Positions 7,694 through 13,509 of a stretch of DNA of 13,509 bases are shown piece by piece. The DNA comes from Rikenella microfusus (GTDB taxonomy: Bacteria; Bacteroidota; Bacteroidia; Bacteroidales; SZUA-534): NCBI GenBank assembly GCA_020719105.1, contig DYQV01000040.1, positions 1 to 13,509 on the forward strand, read 5' to 3'. The notes beneath the pieces were generated by a model, which searched no databases, was not told the origin of the DNA, and saw only the letters and a list, made by a program, of their open reading frames with translations. A program made the position numbers and the translations under genes. Positions within the stretch are counted from its first letter, which is position 1. The number at the start of each line of letters is the position of its first letter.

Positions 7694-8578
7694 CTATTGA
7701 TGATGAATGTTTTCTAATGATTCAATTCCATATTTGTATTCCCCAAGAATTTGTAAATCAACCACCAAAGGGGTAATGGCAGAAATACTCTGCTGGTATC
7801 GTTCAAAATTGTCGTATGAAAGATCGACATAAAAGAAGTATCGGAATTCCTGCCCAACAATGGGCATACTTTGAATTTTGGTCAGGTTGTTATCGTAAAA
7901 GGCCAATACACTCAAAACTTGTGAAAGGCTTCCTTTATGGTGGGGTAAGCTAAAACACAACGAAGCTTTGCTGCATTCTGATGCTGGATTCGGTTCACTG
8001 TCTTGATTAGCAAGGATCAAAAAACGGGTATAGTTCTTTTTATTGGTTTCTATACCCGCAGCCAAAATCTCCAACCCGTACATTTCAGCGGCCAAATTAC
8101 TGGCAATGGCACCTTTACCCACTAATTTCTTATCCTGTATTTTGCGGGCACTTAAGGCGGTGTCGGGCGATTCAACCAATTTAATATGGGGGTATTGATT
8201 AAAAAACTTCCGTGTTTGTGCAATGGCCATGTAATGCGAATGCACTTCGGTTATATCGGCTATTTTTTGTCCCGGTAGTGCCATCAGATTCTGCTTAACC
8301 CTAAGATACTGCTCTCCCATTATTTTTACAGGGGCTTCACGTATCAAGGCGTAATTGGGAATTAAACTACCTGCAACCGTATTTTCGATTGCCATTACTC
8401 CAAAATCAATTTTTTTATCAGAAACCAACTGGACAATCTCATCAAAAGTTTCGGCACACAGAATATCAATCGGTTTATTTTCAAAAAACGATCGGGCTGC
8501 TATTTCATGAAATGCTCCGGAACCTCCTTGTATGGCTACTTTTTTCACAATTGTTTGATTATAATTTTCACTTCTCAT
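7694..8578 (-). CDS. pheA: Prephenate dehydratase with ACT domain
   Basis: PheA converts prephenate to phenylpyruvate (or arogenate to phenylalanine). The catalytic domain spans about residues 12-190, with IQGGSGAFHE (16-25), AIENTVAGS (63-71) and NYTRFLIL (182-189), where the TRF motif is a family hallmark. A C-terminal ACT domain follows from about 205. Its two phenylalanine-binding motifs are altered: GSLS (216-219) in place of GALV, and QSMP (236-239) in place of ESRP. No chorismate mutase domain is fused, unlike E. coli PheA. It is the first structural gene of the operon and lies directly behind a leader peptide and terminator, which probably attenuate it. The ATG at 8578 is about 15 bases past the terminator T-tract. 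Length (294) is normal for monofunctional dehydratases. Confidence 0.95.
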   Translation of the reverse strand: MRSENYNQTIVKKVAIQGGSGAFHEIAARSFFENKPIDILCAETFDEIVQLVSDKKIDFGVMAIENTVAGSLIPNYALIREAPVKIMGEQYLRVKQNLMALPGQKIADITEVHSHYMAIAQTRKFFNQYPHIKLVESPDTALSARKIQDKKLVGKGAIASNLAAEMYGLEILAAGIETNKKNYTRFLILANQDSEPNPASECSKASLCFSLPHHKGSLSQVLSVLAFYDNNLTKIQSMPIVGQEFRYFFYVDLSYDNFERYQQSISAITPLVVDLQILGEYKYGIESLENIHHQ

Positions 8579-8593
8579 GATTGCTAATTAATG

Positions 8594-8617
8594 AAAAACC
8601 CCGCTTCTGGGCGGGGC
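8594..8617 (-). terminator. Intrinsic terminator in the pheA leader (attenuator)
   Basis: On the minus strand, CCCCGC (8616-8611) pairs with GCGGGG (8604-8599) across a six-base loop, and the stem is followed at once by five T (8598-8594). It is the most GC-rich hairpin in an otherwise AT-rich leader. It lies between the leader-peptide stop (8635) and the pheA start (8578), so it would stop transcription before the operon rather than end galM. Its 5' arm can alternatively pair with a segment inside the leader ORF. Confidence 0.88.
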
Positions 8618-8660
8618 TCTTGTTATATCTGTTTCTATTTTTTACACACATAAAACCCCG
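8612..8660 (-). promoter_or_regulatory. Candidate antiterminator pairing of the pheA attenuator
   Basis: On the minus strand CGGGGTTTT (8660-8652, within leader codons 21-24) can pair with AAGAGCCCCG (8621-8612), giving nine base pairs including two G-U wobbles. The second segment contains most of the terminator's 5' arm, so this pairing and the terminator exclude each other. A third possible stem pairs ACTTCT (8700-8695, codons 8-9) with AGAAGT (8670-8665, codons 18-19) and puts the whole aromatic codon run in its loop. The pairings are read from sequence. The switching is inferred. Confidence 0.65.
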
Positions 8661-8721
8661 TTCTACTTCTACAGAAATAAAAGAAATAATAAAAAGAAGT
8701 GTATCCAACTAGGTTTTTCAT
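8635..8721 (-). CDS. Phe/Tyr-rich leader peptide of the pheA/aro operon
   Basis: This 28-codon ORF starts at ATG 8721 and stops with TAG at 8637-8635. Ten of 28 residues are aromatic: five Phe (10, 13, 14, 16, 23) and five Tyr (7, 11, 12, 15, 24). Residues 10-16 read FYYFFYF, an unbroken run, and there is no Trp. It lies 17-19 bases after a predicted transcription start and is preceded by an A-rich sequence, as is usual for Bacteroidota starts. The products of the downstream operon are precisely Phe and Tyr. Its role would be to sense charged tRNA-Phe and tRNA-Tyr: stalling in the run leaves codons 21-24 free to form the antiterminator, while reading through to the stop covers them and lets the terminator form. 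The peptide itself probably has no function. Confidence 0.85.
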   Translation of the reverse strand: MKNLVGYTSFYYFFYFCRSRTGFYVCKK

Positions 8722-8744
8722 TTTTGCTTTTTTAAAATTCGTTA

Positions 8745-8775
8745 CAAATATGTGGTATAATTTTAATAATTCAAA
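8745..8775 (-). promoter_or_regulatory. Bacteroidota-type promoter of the pheA/aro operon
   Basis: On the minus strand TTTG (8775-8772) is followed after exactly 19 bases by CATATTTG (8752-8745). The phylum's primary sigma factor recognises TTTG at -33 and TAnnTTTG at -7 with this spacing. Only the first base of the -7 box departs from consensus. Transcription would begin near 8738-8740, giving a 5' UTR of about 17-19 bases before the leader-peptide ATG. Confidence 0.7.
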
Positions 8776-8834
8776 TTAAAATGGGTGTTTTTTTATACAT
8801 TTTATCATTAATATCACTTTATCGGCATAATTTA

Positions 8835-9851
8835 TTAAAACTTAAACCTATAAACTATTTTTTCATGGTACGTTTCTCCGGGTTTCAATATGCAATTCGG
8901 AAAATTTGCATGATTGGGTGCATCGGGAAAGTTTTGGGCCTCTAAAGCAATGGCACAATAGGGAGTAAATGGCATCAGTCCTTTACCTACTTGGGTGCCA
9001 TCAAAATGCATGGCGGTGTAAACCTGAATCCCCGGTTGGGTGGTGTAAACTTCAACCGCTCTCCCACTTTCAGGTTCCGAAATACGGGCAGCTAAAGCCA
9101 TTTCCTTTTCTTTTTTATTGATCACCCAGTTATGGTCAAGCCCTCCAACCAAATGAATCTGTTGGTATTTGCTGTTAATAACATCGCTCAGTTTCTTTGG
9201 ATGGTTAAAATCCATATCAGTTCCTGACACCTTTCGAATTTCACCTGTTGGAACAGAAACATCGCTCAAAACAGTGAATGAATGGGCATTTATTTCCAAT
9301 ACATGATTGAATATTTTGCCGCTGCTTACTCCATTCAAGTTAAAATACGGATGGCTGGTTAAGTTTACGATGGTTGTTTTATCTGTAGTGGCTTTACTAT
9401 CAATAAGCATTTCATTTTGATTATTCAATGCATAAATTACCTCTACATTTAAGTTTCCTGGATAATTTTCTTCCCCGTCAGGACTTATTAAGGATAATTT
9501 AAATGCACTTTCATAACCAGTAAGCTCAAAAGGTGATACCTCCCAGTTTTTAAGGTTAAAACCGATTTTTCCACCATGTAAGTGATTGGTACGGTCGTTT
9601 TGGGTTAATTTTATCTGTTTTCCATCCAGTTTGAAAGTACCGTTTCCAATTCTATTTGCAAATCGGCCACAAATAGCCCCCAAGTATGAATCGCCATTCA
9701 GAAACTCTTCATTGGTATCGTAACCAAGTATAATATCAACTGAAGATTGACTATCTGGTAGTTTGATAGATGTTATTTTTCCCCCTTGTGACAGGAATTC
9801 GACGGTTACACCGTTTTTATTCGTCAATTTGTATGATGGTACCTTTTCCAT
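8835..9851 (-). CDS. galM: Aldose 1-epimerase (galactose mutarotase)
   Basis: GalM interconverts beta- and alpha-galactose so that galactokinase receives its alpha-anomer substrate. The family landmarks are GRFANRIGNGTF (62-73), NHLHGG with His92, TSHPYFNLNG with His167, the GGLDHNW block, and ALEAQNFPDAPNH with catalytic Glu304. At 338 residues the length is typical. There is no signal peptide, so it should be cytoplasmic, whereas some Bacteroidota mutarotases are exported. It is the last gene of the gal block, separated from galE by a 275-base gap that carries a hairpin-rich repeat. It may therefore be transcribed less than galKTE or from its own signals. I see no strong terminator between its stop and the aro operon promoter. 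Confidence 0.96.
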   Translation of the reverse strand: MEKVPSYKLTNKNGVTVEFLSQGGKITSIKLPDSQSSVDIILGYDTNEEFLNGDSYLGAICGRFANRIGNGTFKLDGKQIKLTQNDRTNHLHGGKIGFNLKNWEVSPFELTGYESAFKLSLISPDGEENYPGNLNVEVIYALNNQNEMLIDSKATTDKTTIVNLTSHPYFNLNGVSSGKIFNHVLEINAHSFTVLSDVSVPTGEIRKVSGTDMDFNHPKKLSDVINSKYQQIHLVGGLDHNWVINKKEKEMALAARISEPESGRAVEVYTTQPGIQVYTAMHFDGTQVGKGLMPFTPYCAIALEAQNFPDAPNHANFPNCILKPGETYHEKIVYRFKF

Positions 9852-9873
9852 AGTAGATTTGTTTTTTCAATTG

Positions 9874-10091
9874 TATTAACCCGGATTATTCATTAATAAT
9901 CCTGACGATTAAGCTACACCTCAATATTGGGAGAAAAAATAATCCCAATTTTGGGTGTAGCTATCCCGATGTAAAATCGGGAGGGGTTTACTTGCGTGAG
10001 CTCACTTTGTTCGGTTCCCGCTTTGCTACCCAACACCCATCGCACATTCATACCATTCGCTTTGCTAAGGTATGAATAAAGCGGGTTAATA
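9874..10091. repeat. Palindromic repeat element between galE and galM (complete copy)
   Basis: The block is bounded by a perfect 10-base inverted repeat, TATTAACCCG (9874-9883) and CGGGTTAATA (10082-10091). It contains a chain of structures: GGATTATT / AATAATCC (9883-9902), a long imperfect stem with AGCTACACC / GGTGTAGCT at its base (9912-9962), TCCCGAT / ATCGGGA (9964-9982), the palindrome GTGAGCTCAC (9996-10005) and ATTCATACC / GGTATGAAT (10046-10077). CGCTTTGCTA is directly repeated at 10019-10028 and 10058-10067. Its first 53 bases from 9880 recur identically at 13457-13509, upstream of galK. There is no coding capacity. It looks like a small non-autonomous mobile element, but a structured regulatory RNA shared by gal genes is an alternative. 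Confidence 0.75.
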
Positions 10092-10126
10092 GCATATTTC
10101 GAGCATATTTTATATCAATCATAAGT

Positions 10127-11158
10127 TTATTTAGCACGGCATTTTTGTTCCCATTGCCATGCCGATAGGGTCATTTCATCCAATGTCTTTTCTGCCTTCC
10201 AACCCAATTCATTGTTGGCAATGGTGGTATCAGCCCAAATTTGCTCAATATCGCCTGTCCGTCGGGCTACTATTTTGTAGTTCAACTTTTTACCGGTACT
10301 CTTTTCAAAGGACTTAATTACTTCAAAAACCGAAAATCCGTTACCCGTTCCTATGTTGAACATTTCATAATTATTTCTATTTTTTTCATGAATTAAACGC
10401 TCAATGGCCACAATATGGGCTTTGGCCAAATCAACCACATGAATGTAATCGCGGATGCAACTGCCATCGGGGGTATTGTAATCGTCGCCAAAAACGCTCA
10501 GTTGTTCGCGTATTCCATAAGCTGTTTGGGTTATAAAAGGCATCAAATTGCTTGGAATGCCACGGGGCAACTCACCAATTAAACCTGAATGGTGGGCACC
10601 GATTGGATTGAAATAGCGCAAAGCAATCCCTTTAATATTGACACCTGAACGGATGGTATCTTTCAGTATGTTTTCATTTACCTGTTTGGTATATCCATAA
10701 GGCGATTCTGCCGGTTTTACTGCAGCATTTTCTGTAACCGGCAATTCATCGGGTTGCCCGTAAACAGTACATGATGAGGAAAAAACAAAATTTACGACCT
10801 TATATTTTATCATTAACTCCAACAGGTTAACCATGGGCATCAAGTTGTTGCGGTAATAATGCAACGGTATTTGCACCGATTCCCCAACTGCCTTTGCAGC
10901 TGCAAAATGAATAACCCCTATTAAATTGGTATTCTCCTTAAAAAATGAATCCAATTTTGCCTGATCCAGTAAATCAAATTGGTAGAATTTTGGACGGATT
11001 CCTGTAATCTGCTCAATGCGGTCATTCACAAATGCCTCTGAATTCGACAGATTATCAATAATTACTACTTCATACCCTTGCTGAATCAATTCCACGGTGG
11101 TATGGGAACCAATAAAACCGGTTCCTCCGGTTACTAATATTTTTCCTTTTTTTTTCAT
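10127..11158 (-). CDS. galE: UDP-glucose 4-epimerase
   Basis: GalE interconverts UDP-galactose and UDP-glucose using tightly bound NAD+, regenerating UDP-glucose for GalT. It is an extended short-chain dehydrogenase. The NAD motif GGTGFIGSH lies at residues 11-19, SSCTVYG (128-134) carries the catalytic Ser region, and the YxxxK pair is Tyr154 and Lys158 in SPYGYTK. The block ALRYFNPIGAHHSGLIGE is typical of true GalE. At 343 residues the length is normal. Its start codon overlaps the galT stop in an ATGA arrangement (4 bases), so translation of the two is coupled. UDP-galactose for cell-surface glycans could also come from this enzyme. Confidence 0.96.
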   Translation of the reverse strand: MKKKGKILVTGGTGFIGSHTTVELIQQGYEVVIIDNLSNSEAFVNDRIEQITGIRPKFYQFDLLDQAKLDSFFKENTNLIGVIHFAAAKAVGESVQIPLHYYRNNLMPMVNLLELMIKYKVVNFVFSSSCTVYGQPDELPVTENAAVKPAESPYGYTKQVNENILKDTIRSGVNIKGIALRYFNPIGAHHSGLIGELPRGIPSNLMPFITQTAYGIREQLSVFGDDYNTPDGSCIRDYIHVVDLAKAHIVAIERLIHEKNRNNYEMFNIGTGNGFSVFEVIKSFEKSTGKKLNYKIVARRTGDIEQIWADTTIANNELGWKAEKTLDEMTLSAWQWEQKCRAK

Positions 11159-12192
11159 TGGTGTTTAAAGTGTTTGGTTGGTAATTCTTTTAATCGCTTA
11201 GCACTTTGTTCAGCAGTGATATCGCGTTGGGCGTTGGCCATCATTTCATAGCCAACCATAAACTTTTTTACCGATGCAGAACGCAACAACGGCGGGTAAA
11301 AATGCATGTGTAAATGCCATTCCGGATGCTCCATTCCATCGGTTGGAGCCTGATGTATCCCAGCTGAATAGGGAAATGATGTCTCAAACAGGTTGTCGTA
11401 TTTAATGGTCAGTTTCTGGTACATGTCAGCAAAATCCATTTTCTCAATACTGGTCAAATCGGCCAAACTTGCGACCTGCCTCTTGGGTAAAATCATGGTT
11501 TCAAATGGCCATACCGCCCAAAAAGGTACAAGACTTACAAATGTATTATTTTCTTCGACAATTCGCTCTTGTTTTAATAATTCCTGCTCCAAATAATCAG
11601 AAAGTAAGGTGCGTTTATGAATTTTGAAGTAGTTTTTTTGTTGTTCAACTTCTTTAGCCACTTCAACTGGAATGGATGACTGTGCCCAAATTTGACCGTG
11701 CGGATGAGGGTTGCTACATCCCATTATACTTCCTTTATTTTCAAATAGTTGAACATGGTTAATGAATTCCTTACTTCCCAATGTTTTGTATTCGTGGCAC
11801 CAAAGTTCAATCACTTTCAAAATATCTTCCACTTCCATTTCAGGAATGGTATGACTGTGATTGGGTGAAAAACAGATAACCCGGCTAATCCCTTGCTCCG
11901 CTTTAGCTACAAAGAGCCCGTCATTTATTTCCCCTTTGGGTGTATCGGGTAAAAGGGCACTAAAATCGTTGGTAAATACAAAAGATGAAGAGTAATTATC
12001 ATTTACAGGTCCTTGCGCCCTTTGATTTCCTGGGCACAAATAGCAGGTTGGGTCGTACGTTGGACGTTCTTCCGGCTGGCTCTTTTCCGTTTGCCCTTGC
12101 CAAGGTCGTTTGGCCCTATGGGGTGACACCAAAACCCATTCTCCATTAAGCGGATTGTATCTTCGGTGAGGATGTTCTGAAAAATTGATCAT
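11155..12192 (-). CDS. galT: Galactose-1-phosphate uridylyltransferase
   Basis: GalT exchanges UMP between UDP-glucose and galactose 1-phosphate through a uridylyl-histidine intermediate. The active site is seen as NPHPHGQIWA (161-170), with His165 as nucleophile. Zinc-site residues appear as CYLC (Cys50, Cys53) and NHSH (111-114). A second metal-site motif, HLHMHFYPPLLRS, lies toward the C terminus. The opening HRRYNPLNGEWVLVSPHR matches the start of family members, which supports the ATG at 12192. At 345 residues the length is normal. It follows galK by 89 bases, a gap with two short tandem heptamer repeats, and overlaps galE by 4 bases. Confidence 0.97.
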   Translation of the reverse strand: MINFSEHPHRRYNPLNGEWVLVSPHRAKRPWQGQTEKSQPEERPTYDPTCYLCPGNQRAQGPVNDNYSSSFVFTNDFSALLPDTPKGEINDGLFVAKAEQGISRVICFSPNHSHTIPEMEVEDILKVIELWCHEYKTLGSKEFINHVQLFENKGSIMGCSNPHPHGQIWAQSSIPVEVAKEVEQQKNYFKIHKRTLLSDYLEQELLKQERIVEENNTFVSLVPFWAVWPFETMILPKRQVASLADLTSIEKMDFADMYQKLTIKYDNLFETSFPYSAGIHQAPTDGMEHPEWHLHMHFYPPLLRSASVKKFMVGYEMMANAQRDITAEQSAKRLKELPTKHFKHQ

Positions 12193-12210
12193 GTTTTGTT
12201 CGTTTTTGCT

Positions 12211-12230
12211 ACTGGTTACTGGTTGCTGGA
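12211..12230. repeat. Short heptamer tandem repeat (ACTGGTT type)
   Basis: Two exact units ACTGGTT (12211-12217, 12218-12224) are followed by a related partial unit GCTGGA. The tract lies 18 bases upstream of the galT start, in the leader region between galK and galT. A second, different heptamer tract begins about 22 bases further upstream. Confidence 0.6.
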
Positions 12231-12252
12231 GTCATAATCCCGTTTATTTTTC

Positions 12253-12287
12253 GTAAATTGTAAATTGTTAATTACCCATTGTTAATT
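12253..12287. repeat. Heptamer tandem repeat overlapping the galK stop codon
   Basis: Five consecutive 7-base units read GTAAATT, GTAAATT, GTTAATT, ACCCATT and GTTAATT. Four are close variants and the fourth is diverged. The last unit contains the galK stop codon (12282-12284), so the tract runs from the intergenic gap into the gene end. Short heptamer repeats of this kind are typical slippage-prone sequences. Confidence 0.7.
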
Positions 12288-13433
12288 GCCACCCTTTGCC
12301 CCATCCTCAATAACTACCTTTATTATCTGCGGTTGTTTCCCTTCGGGGGTTTTATAATTTTCTGTAATGGTTTTTTCAAAAGAAGCCACTGAATCCTTTT
12401 TTACCAGATTGATGGTACATCCTCCAAAACCGCCACCCATCATCCGTGCGCCAAGTACGCCATCAATGGATTTTGTTAATTCTACCAATTGATCCAACTC
12501 GGTGCAACTTACTTCATATTTGTTTTTTAACCCATAATGCGAGCCATACATTAGGTTTCCGAATTCCACAAAATCAGCATTTTCTAATGCTTTGCAGGCC
12601 TTTTCCAACCGGATATTTTCTTCAATTACATACGAACAGCGGTTGTAAGTTATGGGGTTAAATTCACTTTTATGTGATTCAATGAGGTCCAGACTTACGT
12701 CCCTTAAACTATGAATAGTTGGAACATATTTTTTCAATAGGGCAACACCATGCTCACATTCCTGGCGGCGTTTGTTATATTCCGATGTAGCCAATGAATG
12801 TTTAACCCCCGTATTTACCAATACCAATAAATGGTTGGTGGTATCCAAAGGGAAATATTGGTATTCTAAACTGCGGCAATCGAGTTTAATAACATGGTTG
12901 GCTTTCCCATGCATGGAAGCAAACTGATCCATGATGCCACATTTTACACCTGCATATTCATGTTCGGCCATCTGGGCAAACTTAACAAGCTCAAATTTTG
13001 AAAAGCTAAAACTGAATATATGATTGAGGGCATAAGCCATTCCCACTTCAATAGCAGCCGAAGATGACATACCGGCACCCAAAGGAACATCGCCTCCAAA
13101 GGCACAATCGAAACCCGGAATGTTTTTCCCATTTTTTACAAATTGGGCAATAACGCCCATTAAATAATTGGCCCAATGCGATTTTGACGGTTCAATTTTT
13201 TCAATGGATGTTTCGAACGATTCGTCCAAGTCGATGGCATAGAACCTAAAAAGCCCCGTGCTGTTTGGTTTTATAGCAAAATGGATGGCTTTGTCAACCG
13301 ATGCGGGCAAGACAAATCCTTCGTTGTAATCGGTATGTTCACCAATCAGGTTCACCCTGCCGGGTGCACTGAACAAATAGGGTTCGGCTCCAAAACGTTC
13401 GCGAAATACTGCGGTAATCTCTTTTTTCATCAT
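12282..13433 (-). CDS. galK: Galactokinase
   Basis: GalK phosphorylates alpha-galactose with ATP to galactose 1-phosphate, the first committed Leloir step. It belongs to the GHMP kinase family. The galactokinase signature GRVNLIGEHTDYNEGF lies at 25-40, the ATP-binding loop PLGAGMSSSAA at 117-127, CGIMDQFAS supplies the catalytic base Asp169, and MGGGFGGC near the C terminus is GHMP motif 3. At 383 residues the length is normal. The protein begins with two Met codons, and Met2 (start at 13430) is equally possible. It is the first gene of the gal block in this window, 23 bases downstream of a repeat copy. Its promoter is therefore inside or beyond that repeat, mostly outside the window. No sugar transporter or regulator is visible. 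Confidence 0.97.
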   Translation of the reverse strand: MMKKEITAVFRERFGAEPYLFSAPGRVNLIGEHTDYNEGFVLPASVDKAIHFAIKPNSTGLFRFYAIDLDESFETSIEKIEPSKSHWANYLMGVIAQFVKNGKNIPGFDCAFGGDVPLGAGMSSSAAIEVGMAYALNHIFSFSFSKFELVKFAQMAEHEYAGVKCGIMDQFASMHGKANHVIKLDCRSLEYQYFPLDTTNHLLVLVNTGVKHSLATSEYNKRRQECEHGVALLKKYVPTIHSLRDVSLDLIESHKSEFNPITYNRCSYVIEENIRLEKACKALENADFVEFGNLMYGSHYGLKNKYEVSCTELDQLVELTKSIDGVLGARMMGGGFGGCTINLVKKDSVASFEKTITENYKTPEGKQPQIIKVVIEDGAKGGN

Positions 13434-13456
13434 CTTTTTTAATAAAAAACATACAG

Positions 13457-13509
13457 CCCGGATTATTCATTAATAATCCTGACGATTAAGCTACACCTCA
13501 ATATTGGGA
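13457..13509. repeat. Second copy of the palindromic repeat, cut by the window end
   Basis: These 53 bases are identical to 9880-9932, in the same orientation, and continue past the window edge. The copy includes the GGATTATT / AATAATCC hairpin and the left half of the long imperfect stem. The flanking TATTAA present beside the galM copy is absent here (ACAG instead), so the shared unit begins at CCCGG. It lies 23 bases upstream of the galK start codon. The other copy lies 28 bases upstream of galM. Confidence 0.85.

Noticed and set aside
8389..8580. Plus-strand frame of 63 codons opposite the pheA start
   Set aside because: It is antisense to the conserved N-terminal domain of PheA, and nothing suggests it is expressed.
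8579..8740. T-box or metabolite riboswitch upstream of pheA
   Set aside because: No T-box sequence or known aptamer core is visible, and the translated aromatic-rich leader explains the terminator more simply.
8778..8803. Possible galM terminator pairing AAAATG with CATTTT
   Set aside because: The stem is six weak pairs with a long loop and overlaps the -33 region of the aro promoter. I do not consider it a reliable terminator.
9874..10091. CRISPR array or tRNA gene in the galE-galM gap
   Set aside because: The palindromes are all different and not regularly spaced, no spacer-repeat pattern exists, and no cloverleaf with a TTC loop can be drawn.

Overview
The window looks like a chromosomal segment of a member of the Bacteroidota. 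The signs are moderate-to-low GC, start codons preceded by A-rich sequence rather than clear Shine-Dalgarno motifs, a promoter of the Bacteroidota type (TTTG, 19 bases, then a TAnnTTTG-like box), and an aromatic operon containing a DAHP synthase fused to a C-terminal chorismate mutase, a fusion known from this phylum. Every gene I can support is on the minus strand, so transcription runs from high to low coordinates.

The upstream block (about 8835-13433) is a complete Leloir pathway: galK, galT, galE and galM. galT and galE overlap by 4 bases. Two direct copies of a hairpin-rich repeat sit in this block. One lies between galE and galM and appears complete. The other lies just upstream of galK and is cut by the window end. 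The galK-galT gap carries two short heptamer tandem repeats, one of which contains the galK stop codon.

The downstream block (269-8578) is an aromatic amino acid operon: pheA, a class I/II aminotransferase, tyrA, DAHP synthase-chorismate mutase, aroB, aroD (type I), aroA and aroC. It encodes entry to the shikimate pathway, the route to chorismate apart from shikimate dehydrogenase (aroE) and shikimate kinase (aroK), and the phenylalanine and tyrosine branches. No trp genes are present. Chorismate mutase activity is supplied only by the fused domain, because PheA and TyrA lack one.

The most notable feature lies between galM and pheA, in about 250 bases that would normally be left unannotated. 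There is a promoter, a 28-residue leader peptide with ten Phe/Tyr codons (seven in an unbroken run), and a strong intrinsic terminator ending about 15 bases before the pheA start. A segment inside the leader ORF can pair with the 5' arm of the terminator. This is the layout of ribosome-mediated transcription attenuation controlling the whole eight-gene operon in response to charged tRNA-Phe and tRNA-Tyr.

A second hairpin-rich non-coding stretch (6317-6525) interrupts the operon between the aminotransferase gene and tyrA. A large imperfect palindrome about 135 bases past the aroC stop probably ends the operon. I see no tRNA, rRNA, CRISPR array or transposase gene.
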